A DNA stretch of 64,000 nucleotides from Cryobacterium sp. PH29-G1 (GTDB lineage Bacteria > Actinomycetota > Actinomycetes > Actinomycetales > Microbacteriaceae): assembly GCF_030063365.1 (NCBI RefSeq), contig NZ_JASISY010000018.1, positions 1 through 64,000 of the forward strand. Reading direction: 5' to 3'. The translations under genes and the position numbers were made by a program. The notes beneath the pieces were generated by a model, which saw only the letters and a list, made by a program, of their open reading frames with translations, ran no database searches and had not been told where the DNA came from. Positions within the stretch are counted from its first letter, which is position 1. Each line of letters opens with the position of its first letter. This document shows positions 1 to 8,176 of this stretch, piece by piece.

Positions 1-1
1 C

Positions 2-121
2 CTCATACTGGCGGGCATCGCCGTGCTCGCCGGGATCGTCGCCGTCCGGTCGTGGAAGACACTGGCATCACCGAAAGAGCTCCGTGAGACGCTCGCGTCG
101 CCGTCGTCGACTTCCCGCTAA
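2..121 (+). CDS. C-terminal end of a membrane protein (partial)
   Basis: The reading frame is open from the window edge to a TAA at 119-121 and gives 39 residues. It starts with a hydrophobic stretch (LILAGIAVLAGIVAV), followed by a short basic, then Ser/Thr-rich tail. This looks like the last transmembrane helix and cytoplasmic tail of an integral membrane protein. Too little is visible to name the family. It runs in the same direction as the NatA/NatB-like pair downstream. Confidence 0.55.
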   Translation, partial: LILAGIAVLAGIVAVRSWKTLASPKELRETLASPSSTSR

Positions 122-437
122 GCCTTCGGTTTGCGGGCCCGGTTCTGTGATTGGAGCAGCCATCGATGGCTAGTCGACCGGGTTCACCCAGCTACAGTTC
201 GCTCCTGACGCATAAGGGTTCCGCATACGGGCGGCGTTCTACGCGAGGCTGTCCGGCATTCGCTCCGGGGAGGTACCTGAGCTTGGCTGCACCTGAATCG
301 CGGACGTGTCGACCATTTCGATCCAATGTTGTCGGGTATCGTCAGCAGCCCGGAGTGCAAATGCCGGTGCGACTACGTCCGCCTTGGCCAACTCGGGCGA
401 CGATGAGGCGGCGGGACCTCCTCGATAGAGTGTGGGC
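122..437. other. Intergenic stretch upstream of natA-like gene
   Basis: No convincing gene is visible here. A perfect 14-bp palindrome (AGCCATCGATGGCT) lies at 158-171. The promoter of the ABC exporter operon should be in this stretch, but I see no clear -35/-10 pair. Confidence 0.4.
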
Positions 438-1361
438 ATGGCGCCCCACAATGAACCCCTCGTCCATATTCAGAACTTCCGCATGGATTTCGGGAGTACC
501 ACGGTCGTAGAGGATCTTTCGTTTGACGTGCGGCGGGGCGAGACTTTCGGATTTTTGGGGTCTAACGGTTCAGGAAAGACGACCACGCTTCGAGCGCTGC
601 TAGGAATTTATGCTCCTACCGCGGGCATTCTCCACGTGGACGGCCGGCCGTTCACGCCGGAGGCCGGCAGCCGCCTGGGGTATCTGCCGGAGGAACGCGG
701 ACTGTACAAGAAAGAATCTGTCCTCACCGTGATGACCTACTTCGGCCAGCTCAAGGGCCTCAGCAAGAAGGCCGCATCGGCCTGGTCGTCAAACTACCTG
801 GAGCGGGTCGGGCTCGGCGACCACGCGAAATCGCGGGTCGACAAGCTCTCCGGCGGGCAGCAGCAGAAAGTTCAGCTCGGAGTGACGATCATGAACGATC
901 CGGAATTGCTGATCCTGGATGAGCCGACCAAAGGCTTCGACCCGGTCAATCGCCGCCTGCTGATGGACATCATCGAGGAGCAGAAACGCGCCGGGGCCAC
1001 GGTGCTGATGGTCACCCACCAGATGGAAGAAGTCGAGCGACTCTGCGACCGCGTCATCCTCCTCAAGGACGGCCGCGCCGAGGCGTACGGGACGATTTCC
1101 GAGGTGCAAAACCAGTACGGCGGAACCATGATCCGGGTCAGCTACTCGGGTGAAATCCCAGCGTCGCCGCACTACGAGATCAGCACTCGTGACCGCAACT
1201 ATGCCGAACTCACCCTGACGGACACTGTCGACGAGGCGCTGATCCTGCGTGATCTGGTCCAGGCCGGGGTCCTGGTGCGTAGCTTCACCACCAGCAAACT
1301 CTCCCTGGAGGAGATCTTCGTCACGGTCTATGGTGCGCAGAACGAAATGGTGGGTGCCTGA
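438..1361 (+). CDS. ABC exporter ATP-binding protein, NatA-like
   Basis: Cytoplasmic ATPase subunit of an export-type ABC transporter; the NatA family (sodium export in Bacillus) and drug/antibiotic exporters are the closest recognisable groups. Walker A GSNGSGKT is at residues 41-48, the signature LSGGQ near 137 and Walker B LLILDEPT near 157. A C-terminal domain of about 90 residues follows, as in NatA (DUF4162-like). A GTG at 432 in the same frame is an alternative start. The ATG at 438 is preferred, although neither has a strong Shine-Dalgarno sequence. The permease gene begins 1 nt after the stop, so the two are surely co-transcribed. The substrate cannot be read from the sequence. Confidence 0.85.
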   Translation: MAPHNEPLVHIQNFRMDFGSTTVVEDLSFDVRRGETFGFLGSNGSGKTTTLRALLGIYAPTAGILHVDGRPFTPEAGSRLGYLPEERGLYKKESVLTVMTYFGQLKGLSKKAASAWSSNYLERVGLGDHAKSRVDKLSGGQQQKVQLGVTIMNDPELLILDEPTKGFDPVNRRLLMDIIEEQKRAGATVLMVTHQMEEVERLCDRVILLKDGRAEAYGTISEVQNQYGGTMIRVSYSGEIPASPHYEISTRDRNYAELTLTDTVDEALILRDLVQAGVLVRSFTTSKLSLEEIFVTVYGAQNEMVGA

Positions 1362-1362
1362 G

Positions 1363-2601
1363 ATGGGCCAGCACAACCTGCGCACCGTCCTCGCGTTCGA
1401 AGTAACCCGCACACTGGGCAAGAAACGCTTCTGGTTCATTACCCTGCTGGTGCCCATCGCGATCGGCATCGTCTTGGCCCTCGTGGTTTTGGGGAACATG
1501 ACGGCAGCTGACACGGCCGCACGTCAAGCGGACGCCAAACTGGCCTTCACCTACAGCGATGCGTCCGGATATGTGGACCCTGCCGTGGCCACCGAGCTGG
1601 GTGGCACCGCTGTCACCGACGACACAGCCGCGATTGCCGCAGTGAAATCCGGGACGGAAGAGGCCCACTTTGTGTACCCGGTCGATCCAGCCGAGACCCC
1701 GGTTCACGTGTACGGCGTCGACAAAGGACTGTTTGGAAATGAGGCATACAACGGCCTCGCCACGCAAGTATTGATCACCAGCGCTCAAGATCGTATCGGA
1801 GACCCCGCCCTCACGGCCTTGGCGCAAGGCAACGTGCCCATCACCGCGACGACCTACACCGACGGTGTTGAAGCGGCTGGGTTCTTGGGCATGATCCCGC
1901 CGCTGATCTTTGTCGTGATCTTCTTCCTGGTCTTCACTCTGCTCTCCAACCAGATGCTCACCAGCACGCTGGAGGAGAAAGAGAACCGGGTGACGGAGAT
2001 GATCCTGACGACGTTGAACCCCACCGTGTTGATCAGCGGTAAGGTCATCTCCCTTTTCGTCGTTGGATTCGTTCAAGTCCTCGTGTTCCTGCTGCCGGTC
2101 CTGGTCGCGTATGTGTTCTTCCGCTCATCGTTGAACATTCCGGAGTTGGACGTGTCGAGTTTGACGATTGAGCCAAGACAGATGATCGTCGGAGCACTCC
2201 TAGCCATCGGCGGGTTCGCCTTGTTCACGGGCACCCTCGTCGCCATCGGTGCCGTGATGCCGACTGCGAAAGATGCCGGCAGCTGGTTCTCCGGACTGAT
2301 CGTGCTCATGATCGTCCCGCTCTACGCGCTGTCATTAGTCCTGTCAGACCCGCACAGTCCCGTCGTTCAGATCTTCACGTACTTCCCGTACTCGGCACCG
2401 ATCACCGCGATGCTGCGCAACGCGTTCGGCTCCCTCGCCGGCTGGGAAGCGGCCATCGTCATCATCGAACTCTTCCTCCTCGCCGCGCTCGTACTGCAAG
2501 TCGCCGCACGCCTCTTCCGATACGGATCCATCTCCTACACCAGCAAGGTCTCCTTCAAGACGGTCTTCGCACGACCCACGGGGAGCGCCACCCGCAAGTA
2601 A
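1363..2601 (+). CDS. ABC-2 type permease, NatB-like
   Basis: 412-residue membrane subunit paired with the preceding ATPase. It has the NatB layout: one N-terminal membrane helix (residues about 22-45), a large external domain of about 130 residues, then a block of five to six helices. The conserved cytoplasmic segment between the first two helices of that block reads TLEEKENRVTEMILTT. The track-style upstream start at 1249 lies inside the ATPase gene; the ATG at 1363, just after its stop, fits homologues. It probably exports a cation, drug or peptide; this is inferred from the family only. Confidence 0.85.
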   Translation: MGQHNLRTVLAFEVTRTLGKKRFWFITLLVPIAIGIVLALVVLGNMTAADTAARQADAKLAFTYSDASGYVDPAVATELGGTAVTDDTAAIAAVKSGTEEAHFVYPVDPAETPVHVYGVDKGLFGNEAYNGLATQVLITSAQDRIGDPALTALAQGNVPITATTYTDGVEAAGFLGMIPPLIFVVIFFLVFTLLSNQMLTSTLEEKENRVTEMILTTLNPTVLISGKVISLFVVGFVQVLVFLLPVLVAYVFFRSSLNIPELDVSSLTIEPRQMIVGALLAIGGFALFTGTLVAIGAVMPTAKDAGSWFSGLIVLMIVPLYALSLVLSDPHSPVVQIFTYFPYSAPITAMLRNAFGSLAGWEAAIVIIELFLLAALVLQVAARLFRYGSISYTSKVSFKTVFARPTGSATRK

Positions 2602-2683
2602 CCCGCGGCGTGATCAATTAGACTTGCGTGCCCTTCCGGTCCCGCAAAGTCGCCTGGGCCGCGGCGCGCGTCACCCAGGATGG

Positions 2684-3313
2684 CTAACCCAGGTCGAGTG
2701 CGTCGACCGCCACCGCCCATGGGTAGGCCTGGATCGCTTCCTCGAACGTAGGACCTGCGCTTTGGCCGGGAAGAGCCTCAATCTCCATGCTCACCAGCAG
2801 GACAGCGCACATATCGGTCGCGGGGTCGATGAGGAAATCCAGATGTACAGACTGGCCGTCGATGGTCCCGAACACCACCGAGCTGAACGCGCCCGTGGGC
2901 TTTGACATCGCACGCACAAACTCAGCGCCGATCAGCGCGAGCTCGACGTTGACGAGCTGAACCAAGGGTTCCGTGCCGAGCGCCGAAATCGCGCTTGCAC
3001 GAGGTGACTCAGCGACGACAGCAGCACCAGCCGCGCCGTCAGCCGCACGCTCAACAGCAGAGGCCCACACCCACACTCGATGGATGCCGCGATCTTCCCA
3101 CTCGACGTAGACAGCGCGCTGCGTCCAAGCCAGGGCCACACCGCGCACACGCTCGGCAACGGCGGGGTATCTCACCCAAGCCAGCACCTGAGTGGGGCCC
3201 TTCGCCACGGTAACGGGGAGCTCACCCAGCTCATCCGGCGTGAGGCTGAACGGCCGCGGCACGAACTCGTTGCGGTAGTCGGGTTCAACCTGAACTAACT
3301 GCTCTCTCGACAT
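2684..3313 (-). CDS. Hypothetical protein (209 aa)
   Basis: I do not recognise the family. The protein has no signal peptide or membrane helix and mixes beta-strand-like segments (VALAWTQRAVYVEW, GIHRVWVWASAVERA) with an Ala-rich middle. The N-terminus carries FSLTPDELGEL. A similar LNLTPEELRDF stretch lies just upstream on the same strand (about 3495-3530), which suggests a decayed paralogue. A 35-codon ORF ends 5 nt before this ATG, so the pair may be translationally coupled. It is the first gene of the accessory region and convergent with the ABC exporter. Confidence 0.6.
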   Translation of the reverse strand: MSREQLVQVEPDYRNEFVPRPFSLTPDELGELPVTVAKGPTQVLAWVRYPAVAERVRGVALAWTQRAVYVEWEDRGIHRVWVWASAVERAADGAAGAAVVAESPRASAISALGTEPLVQLVNVELALIGAEFVRAMSKPTGAFSSVVFGTIDGQSVHLDFLIDPATDMCAVLLVSMEIEALPGQSAGPTFEEAIQAYPWAVAVDALDLG

Positions 3314-3318
3314 CGCGC

Positions 3319-3426
3319 TTACTTGCTCTCTAGCTCGCGGGGCACCTGGAAATGAGCCGACGTTGATTCCGCAGCGTCACGTGTGCGGAGTGCGAGGTCG
3401 GAAAGCATGAGCCAATTATCTGCCAT
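3319..3426 (-). CDS. Possible small protein (35 aa) coupled to the 209-aa gene
   Basis: An ORF starting ATG-GCA-GAT encodes a short amphipathic peptide beginning MADNWLMLSDLALRTRD and ending in ELESK. It stops 5 nt before the ATG of the next gene, an arrangement typical of coupled genes. There is no strong ribosome binding site. It could be a genuine small helical partner or a leader peptide; the evidence is only position and plausible composition. Confidence 0.3.
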   Translation of the reverse strand: MADNWLMLSDLALRTRDAAESTSAHFQVPRELESK

Positions 3427-3914
3427 CGGACGGCGGCCAGGATGGGGGATGCTCCAACCGAGAATTGCCTGAGCAAGGCAGATAGTGAAAATCACGAAGC
3501 TCTTCGGGTGTCAGGTTCAACCTCGTCAAGACCCGGTGGCCGGAAACCTTCATGGTCGAGAACGGCGAGGGTGTCGCCGCACAGCCAATCAACTCCACCA
3601 CTGTGATGCGGGTGTCTCACAACCGTCGATTGGGTCCAAAAACAGAGCGCTTGGTTTCAATACATAGTTGCGAGGCTCACCAACCCTATGAATCCAGCTA
3701 TCTGAATCAAGCACGGGGATCGGCGGGGAGACGCCCCATAACCATAGGGATACAAGACACGTCAACGGAAGCTTTCTCCGATGGGCGACCTGAGGGGTGG
3801 CGACAAAGACGAGTCCCAACTTTGAGCAACCCTCTTTCTGGACGCGGAGTCGACGCCCTCCGTGTTCACAACTCTCGTCGGCCTCGCCAGGTTGCGGCGA
3901 AACTGGAAGGAGAG
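3427..3914. other. Gene-poor stretch with decayed sequence and one repeat copy
   Basis: No intact gene. The minus strand at 3416-3601 encodes a fragment (MVELIGCAATPSPFSTMKVS... then LNLTPEELRDF) that weakly resembles the N-terminus of the 209-aa protein and may be a remnant of a duplicate. A 27-bp element related to the repeat at 6645-6671 lies at 3734-3760. Composition is visibly less GC-rich than the core genome. Confidence 0.4.
3734..3760 (+). repeat. Recombination-site-like repeat, copy 1
   Basis: This 27-bp stretch matches 6645-6671 at 20 of 27 positions, including a perfect 12-bp core GATACAAGACAC, in the same orientation. The two copies flank the NACHT gene. At copy 2 the core is one arm of an inverted pair, which suggests a site for a small serine recombinase; that role is inference. 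Confidence 0.45.
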
Positions 3915-6125
3915 CTAACCCGCGAGGAGCCATAACGGGTCAATCGACTGCTTCTGCTCAGAAACTATTAGCCCCATTCGCTTCATGTGGCGACGCTCGG
4001 GAATGTACAGCCACCCGTCATTCCCCTTCACCTTGCGAACCATACGTTCTTGTTCCATGTAGCGAAGAGCACCGTCGGCGGACGCTTTTACCCAGTAAGC
4101 CTCGGTTCCTCGCAGAAGAGCCTCCTCTCGGCGCCCCGACCCGGGCTGGAAAAACAACTTCTTTATGAGCGCAAGCAAGGTCTTTTGCGAGTCGCTCAGA
4201 TTGAGAGTGCTGATACGAGACGAAGAAAGGGCAGAGTCGTATTCTTCGACCTGGCACTTCGGTCCGAAGCTCGGCGGAAGCTTGCCTTGCGAACTGACTC
4301 CTTCGACCCGGTCCATTACGCAATTATCAATAAACACGTTTTCAAGCCTCGCGTTTTCAATGGATAGATGCGCTACGTGAATGTTGGTGAGGGAAAGGTT
4401 TCTGACGGTCACGTCGACGAAGAAAAGTTCGCTAATCTCGCCGTCGTCAAGACTCAACTTTTCGAAGTCAACAAGTTCGTCGCCCGTCATAAGTCGTGCT
4501 GCGACGTAATCGGACCCCGCCTGGTTATTCCCATGTGCCAGACACTGCCTCACATATTTCAGAGGGGACTGGTCTCGAGCTAGGCGACGCGCCCATATGC
4601 GAAGTCCGAAGTCGTCAAGTGGTTGCAGCCAGGCTTCACGGGTAGCGTCGACGTTTTTGGTCGAGAAAGTTTGCTCTATTGCCAAGCCGCGGAGTCCGCT
4701 CCTCGCGTAGGGATCAATGAAGCTGCGATCAGAACTCTCTGCCCCCACTCGGCCAAGGTATGGCAACCGCTGTAACAGAATGGCCGATTCATCGATCGGC
4801 GCGTAACCGGTGATGGAATAAAAGGCCTCGTTGATCATGGGCAGGGTGAGGCGCTCGGCTTGCGCAGGCTGAGTACGGGATTGCTGTGCCAAATGCAAGA
4901 GGACGCTCTTGACGGTGTCTGCGTCGATTGACGGATTAATTCGAGTTTCGCGACGGCAGACAGCGTCGACCACCTGCTCGAAGAACTCCAACTCGCCATA
5001 GGCGTTCACCTTCAGCGCCTCGATCTCATCGATATCTAGACCCACGAGAAGCTGGCAAACGAGAGGCTTCCGGGGCATCCAATCAGGGATGAAAGAGGAT
5101 GCGGAATGGGCTTTGATGTATTCCGCTGCTTCAGCCTCTGTGAACTCATCTGGGCACCGAAGAACCACAGCCCTGTCGTCAAGCCCCAAGCAGTCCAGCA
5201 TCTCTTTATCCGTACTGAAGTAATGCTCTCGCCCAGTGATTAGAATGCCAGCTCCACCGCTTGCCTCAACAGCATCCCGCACTCCTTCGAGGCTTTTGCG
5301 CCTCACCTCGGCCAGCATCGCACTGTTTCCGGACCACGACTGAGAGCCAATCTCATCGAACCCATCGAGTAGCACGGGGTGATTGCCGTGACGAATACTT
5401 TTTACTAGGTTGTCGGCGAAGTCGGACAGACCCAGGCCATCGAGATGGTTACGAAGCATGTGATCTAGGCGCTTGTACCCCCAGTTGTCGCGCAGATTTA
5501 TGGCTACAGCGGCAAAAGCATCCGTCGAATCTGAAAGCGCTGCGAAGGTCTCCTTGATGCACCGAGACTTACCGGTTCCGAATTCACCCAGGAGAATGAT
5601 GCGCTGCTTCTTCTTGAGAGCCGAGGCGATGTCGTCTACGAGATATTTCTTACCCTTGGAGTCGACGTAGGAGATGACAGTGTACGGGGTCTGATCAGAG
5701 ACTCCCGTCTGAGGAACGACCGCGCTCCCAAAGGGCATCGACGACCGTTCATGGGTGTACTGCTTCGAGGCCAGGAACTTTGAAGCGAACGTCTCGAGTG
5801 TGTGAAATTCGATGCCGGCAGCGTCTGCCGTGACCGTAATAGAAGGATGCTTGTCCTGCGAAGTCACAAAATACGTCTCGGCGTATTTTCCCTGAGACAT
5901 GAGGGCTGACTTCATGGCGACCAACTTTGAAACGTCTTCTCGCAACTTAGCGAGGTCGTCTCGGACGGATATCTCGATCAGAACGAGATAGTCCTTCCGT
6001 ACATGGATAACGCCATCGCATTGGACACCCGCGATCATCTCGCTCTTACACGGTGATGACCACACGGTCTCCGCGATCGTGCGCACCTGCTCTTCAACGT
6101 TTGTCCAGCTCAAGCCGTCCCCCAT
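3915..6125 (-). CDS. NACHT/STAND ATPase with nuclease-like N-terminus, probable phage-defence protein
   Basis: 736 residues. The N-terminal 120 residues look like a PD-(D/E)xK fold: D37 precedes a strand ending IEIS (E51), where the usual ExK lysine is replaced by S53, so nuclease activity is uncertain. A NACHT-type ATPase follows: Walker A GEFGTGKS at 180-187, Walker B VLLDGFDE at 251-258, and an arginine sensor-like ILITGRE at 294-300. Residues 574-602 contain pentapeptide-like or beta-solenoid repeats (NLSLTNIHVAHLSIENARL), and 640-715 looks like a winged helix. Such proteins act as single-gene defence systems that sense phage products and trigger a nuclease effector. Composition is clearly lower in GC than the core genes, which suggests transfer. 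It is monocistronic; repeats flank it. Confidence 0.75.
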   Translation of the reverse strand: MGDGLSWTNVEEQVRTIAETVWSSPCKSEMIAGVQCDGVIHVRKDYLVLIEISVRDDLAKLREDVSKLVAMKSALMSQGKYAETYFVTSQDKHPSITVTADAAGIEFHTLETFASKFLASKQYTHERSSMPFGSAVVPQTGVSDQTPYTVISYVDSKGKKYLVDDIASALKKKQRIILLGEFGTGKSRCIKETFAALSDSTDAFAAVAINLRDNWGYKRLDHMLRNHLDGLGLSDFADNLVKSIRHGNHPVLLDGFDEIGSQSWSGNSAMLAEVRRKSLEGVRDAVEASGGAGILITGREHYFSTDKEMLDCLGLDDRAVVLRCPDEFTEAEAAEYIKAHSASSFIPDWMPRKPLVCQLLVGLDIDEIEALKVNAYGELEFFEQVVDAVCRRETRINPSIDADTVKSVLLHLAQQSRTQPAQAERLTLPMINEAFYSITGYAPIDESAILLQRLPYLGRVGAESSDRSFIDPYARSGLRGLAIEQTFSTKNVDATREAWLQPLDDFGLRIWARRLARDQSPLKYVRQCLAHGNNQAGSDYVAARLMTGDELVDFEKLSLDDGEISELFFVDVTVRNLSLTNIHVAHLSIENARLENVFIDNCVMDRVEGVSSQGKLPPSFGPKCQVEEYDSALSSSRISTLNLSDSQKTLLALIKKLFFQPGSGRREEALLRGTEAYWVKASADGALRYMEQERMVRKVKGNDGWLYIPERRHMKRMGLIVSEQKQSIDPLWLLAG

Positions 6126-6164
6126 CTTTCTCCGTCTAACGGAAGACTAGGGCAGGGCCCGGTC

Positions 6165-6650
6165 CTAGGAGAACTCGGCCAAGTCGGTCAGTGCCCGGCC
6201 GACCACGAGCTGGTGAATCTCATTGGTGCCCTCGTAGGTGCTCACGGACTCGAGGTTGGCCATGTGCCGCATCACCGGAGAGCCGCTGGTGACGCCGTCG
6301 CCGCCTAGGATGACCCTGGCCTCCCGGGCGATCTGGATGGGCTCCCGCACGCTGTTGAGCTTGCCGACGCTGATCTGCGCCGGGGTGAGAGCGCCCAGCT
6401 CCTTGAGGCTTCCGAGGTGCAGCGCCAGCAGCACCCCCTTCTCGTACTCCACGAACATGTCGGCCAGTTTCGCCTGGATGAGCTGGGTGGCACCGATCGG
6501 CTTGCCGAACACCTCGCGCGTCCTCGAGCGCGAGATGGCGGCGTCGAGGCAGCTCCGGGCTGCGCCCATGGCACCCCAGACGATGCCGAAACGGGCCTCG
6601 TAACTAGGGGGCATCGCCCAAAGAAGTGTCTCGTAACCTAAGTGCCTCAA
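6165..6650 (-). pseudogene. Truncated acyl-CoA dehydrogenase (glutaryl-CoA dehydrogenase C-terminus)
   Basis: Only the C-terminal helical domain of an acyl-CoA dehydrogenase remains: YEARFGIVWGAMGAARSCLD (from about 6602), FGKPIGATQLIQ, then STYEGTNEIHQLVVGRALTD, which contains the catalytic glutamate of the glutaryl-CoA dehydrogenase group. Some 230-240 N-terminal residues, including the FAD/acyl-CoA beta domain, are missing. The first 16 residues of the open frame come from the repeat element at 6625-6672, not from the family. So the gene was cut exactly at that element. It is almost certainly non-functional. Confidence 0.8.
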
Positions 6651-6672
6651 AACCCATCAGATACAAGACACT
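6625..6672. repeat. Resolvase-like site with inverted and direct half-sites, copy 2
   Basis: The left arm AGTGTCTCGTAACC (6625-6638) matches the reverse complement of the right arm AGATACAAGACACT (6659-6672) at 11 of 14 positions. A second, directly repeated half-site AAGTGCCTCAAAACC (6640-6654) matches AAGTGTCTCGTAACC (6624-6638) at 12 of 15. Multiple short inverted and direct half-sites are typical of serine-recombinase res sites. The element abuts the break in the acyl-CoA dehydrogenase gene and shares its right part with 3734-3760. Confidence 0.5.
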
Positions 6673-6773
6673 GGCCTCGCTCGAAAGACGTCGGCAATCA
6701 GCTCGATGCACGGACGAGCGTTCATCTATTGCCGCTACATAGCGCCAACCACATCCGCACTTCAACGATTTGT

Positions 6774-7260
6774 TCAGAAAGGTAGGCGTCCGGAAATCAC
6801 GGACCCCGCGACATCGATTATGACGTCTCGGCCGGCCGCAAGCAGTCCATCGCGCAGCGCGACCAACTTGCCCCGCTGAGGTGACCCCTCCGGCGCAGCA
6901 TCAACCAACGCGGTCAGAGCAGCTTCGAGACGGTCCGCTGCCAATTCGGGGCTCGGCCACTGACCCGCGGCCTCTAGGCCAGCTGGAAAGATACCTCGCA
7001 CCATGTAGTCACGGCCGTCGTATGTGCTTGTGTTTAGCAGCTCGAGATGGCGGTGCTCAAGGTTCTTGAGCGCCAGAACCACATCGCGGTGTGAAAGTCC
7101 CAAGTCAGCCGCGATTATATCGGCGTCGACAAAGTCCCAAGTCAGCCGCGATTATATCGGCGTCGACAAAGTCCTGATCCTCGAGCAGCCGCGCGGCCGC
7201 GACAAGCACGGGCAAATCGCGGCTGTTCCACTTGTCACCGAGGCGCTTGAGTTCATCCAC
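6774..7260 (-). pseudogene. Small winged-helix-like protein broken by a 37-bp tandem duplication
   Basis: The present frame encodes about 109 residues from an internal TTG. If one copy of the 37-bp duplication at 7094-7167 is removed, the frame joins an upstream part starting GTG at 7260 (VDELKRLGDKWNSRDLPVLV) and gives 149 residues exactly in phase. The duplication shifts frame and creates an in-frame TAA. The intact protein would have an N-terminal helix-turn-helix-like part (DIIAADLGLSHRDVVLALK) and a helical C-terminus. I do not know the family. The disruption could be real or an assembly artefact. Confidence 0.7.
7094..7167. repeat. Perfect 37-bp tandem duplication
   Basis: The unit beginning AAAGTCCCAAGTCAGCCGCG occurs at 7094-7130 and again, identical, at 7131-7167, followed by a further 7 bp (AAAGTCC) of a third start. 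Thirty-seven is not a multiple of three, so the copy number decides whether the minus-strand gene is in frame. Confidence 0.95.
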
Positions 7261-7489
7261 GGGCCAAGACTAACGGTTTCGTCCTTACCGATCGCGGCAA
7301 GCCGAGCCGCTGTCGACGAGCAACTAGAAATCCCTCAGCACGATGAATACCGCGACCACGGATCCTGGCCGGCTGGCCGGTCTCGAAGGTAGCTCGGCCG
7401 TCCGTTGGACCACAGCGGAGGACAACACATGTGACGCCGGGTCGCCTTGAACGCCTGATAGCCGAACCTTCAGCCGCGTCTGGGGTCGG

Positions 7490-8176
7490 TCAAAGAACGA
7501 GCTGCGTAATCAGTGCTGATGCAGCCGCGCCTGCTCCGGCCGTCACGGCAGAGTGGAGCACTCCCCTCATAGTCGCAAGTGCCTTCTTGATCAGAGAAAG
7601 GTCGGGGTTCGGCTCAACGATGGCAGTGAGGACCGCCGTTCCGGCTTCCTGAGCTGCGCTCCTCTCATCTGGGTCAAGATCCTGCCTCTGTTCCATCAAG
7701 CTGAGGGCATCCTCGACGGAACGGGCCAAGACCTCGAACCCTGCAGTAACCGCAAAATGTTGGGTGATAGAGCCGTTGTCGAGTGCTACGTTGACGTGGC
7801 TGCCTGAAACGATGACGGCGTTCCCATGGATGATTTGACTGGCTTGCTGACCTCTGGCCCGGGCAGGAGTGTCGCTGTATGAGGCGACGATGTGGCTCAT
7901 CCCACCACCAAATGAACCAGGCGCTTCGTTGATCTTCACCTTGAAGATGTGAACCGTACGCCTGCCGCCGCGCGGGTCGGCCAGCTCCATTGCGTCACCT
8001 TCATAGACAGGCGCGTCGACATCAAAGTAGGCTTTGCTGCCCTGCACTTGCGACTCAAGCTCGGTTCGCTGTTCTTCGGCGGTACCGTGCGCGTGGATGA
8101 CAATAACTTCTTGGGTGCCGAAGGTTCGCCCGATGTTCTGTATGAATGAACCGGTGCCCCTGCCATTGAGTGCCAT
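7490..8176 (-). CDS. Orphan protein with C-terminal hydrophobic helix (228 aa)
   Basis: Start chosen at the ATG at 8176 because GGGGGAG lies 6-7 nt before it; the longer frame has no such site. The N-terminal half is beta-rich (EVIVIHAHGTAEEQRTELES, then a basic strand RRTVHIFKVKI) and the middle contains HGNAVIVSGSHVNVALDNGS. The last 60 residues are helical, ending in an Ala-rich hydrophobic segment (HSAVTAGAGAAASALITQLV) that could insert into a membrane or pack as an oligomerisation helix. No family is recognised. It is divergent from the SLATT/CD-NTase operon, separated by about 660 bp. A defence role is only guilt by association. Confidence 0.6.
   Translation of the reverse strand: MALNGRGTGSFIQNIGRTFGTQEVIVIHAHGTAEEQRTELESQVQGSKAYFDVDAPVYEGDAMELADPRGGRRTVHIFKVKINEAPGSFGGGMSHIVASYSDTPARARGQQASQIIHGNAVIVSGSHVNVALDNGSITQHFAVTAGFEVLARSVEDALSLMEQRQDLDPDERSAAQEAGTAVLTAIVEPNPDLSLIKKALATMRGVLHSAVTAGAGAAASALITQLVL

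Noticed and set aside
3416..3601. 61-codon ORF as an independent gene
   Set aside because: No ribosome binding site; it resembles a fragment of the neighbouring 209-aa protein and overlaps the 35-codon ORF.
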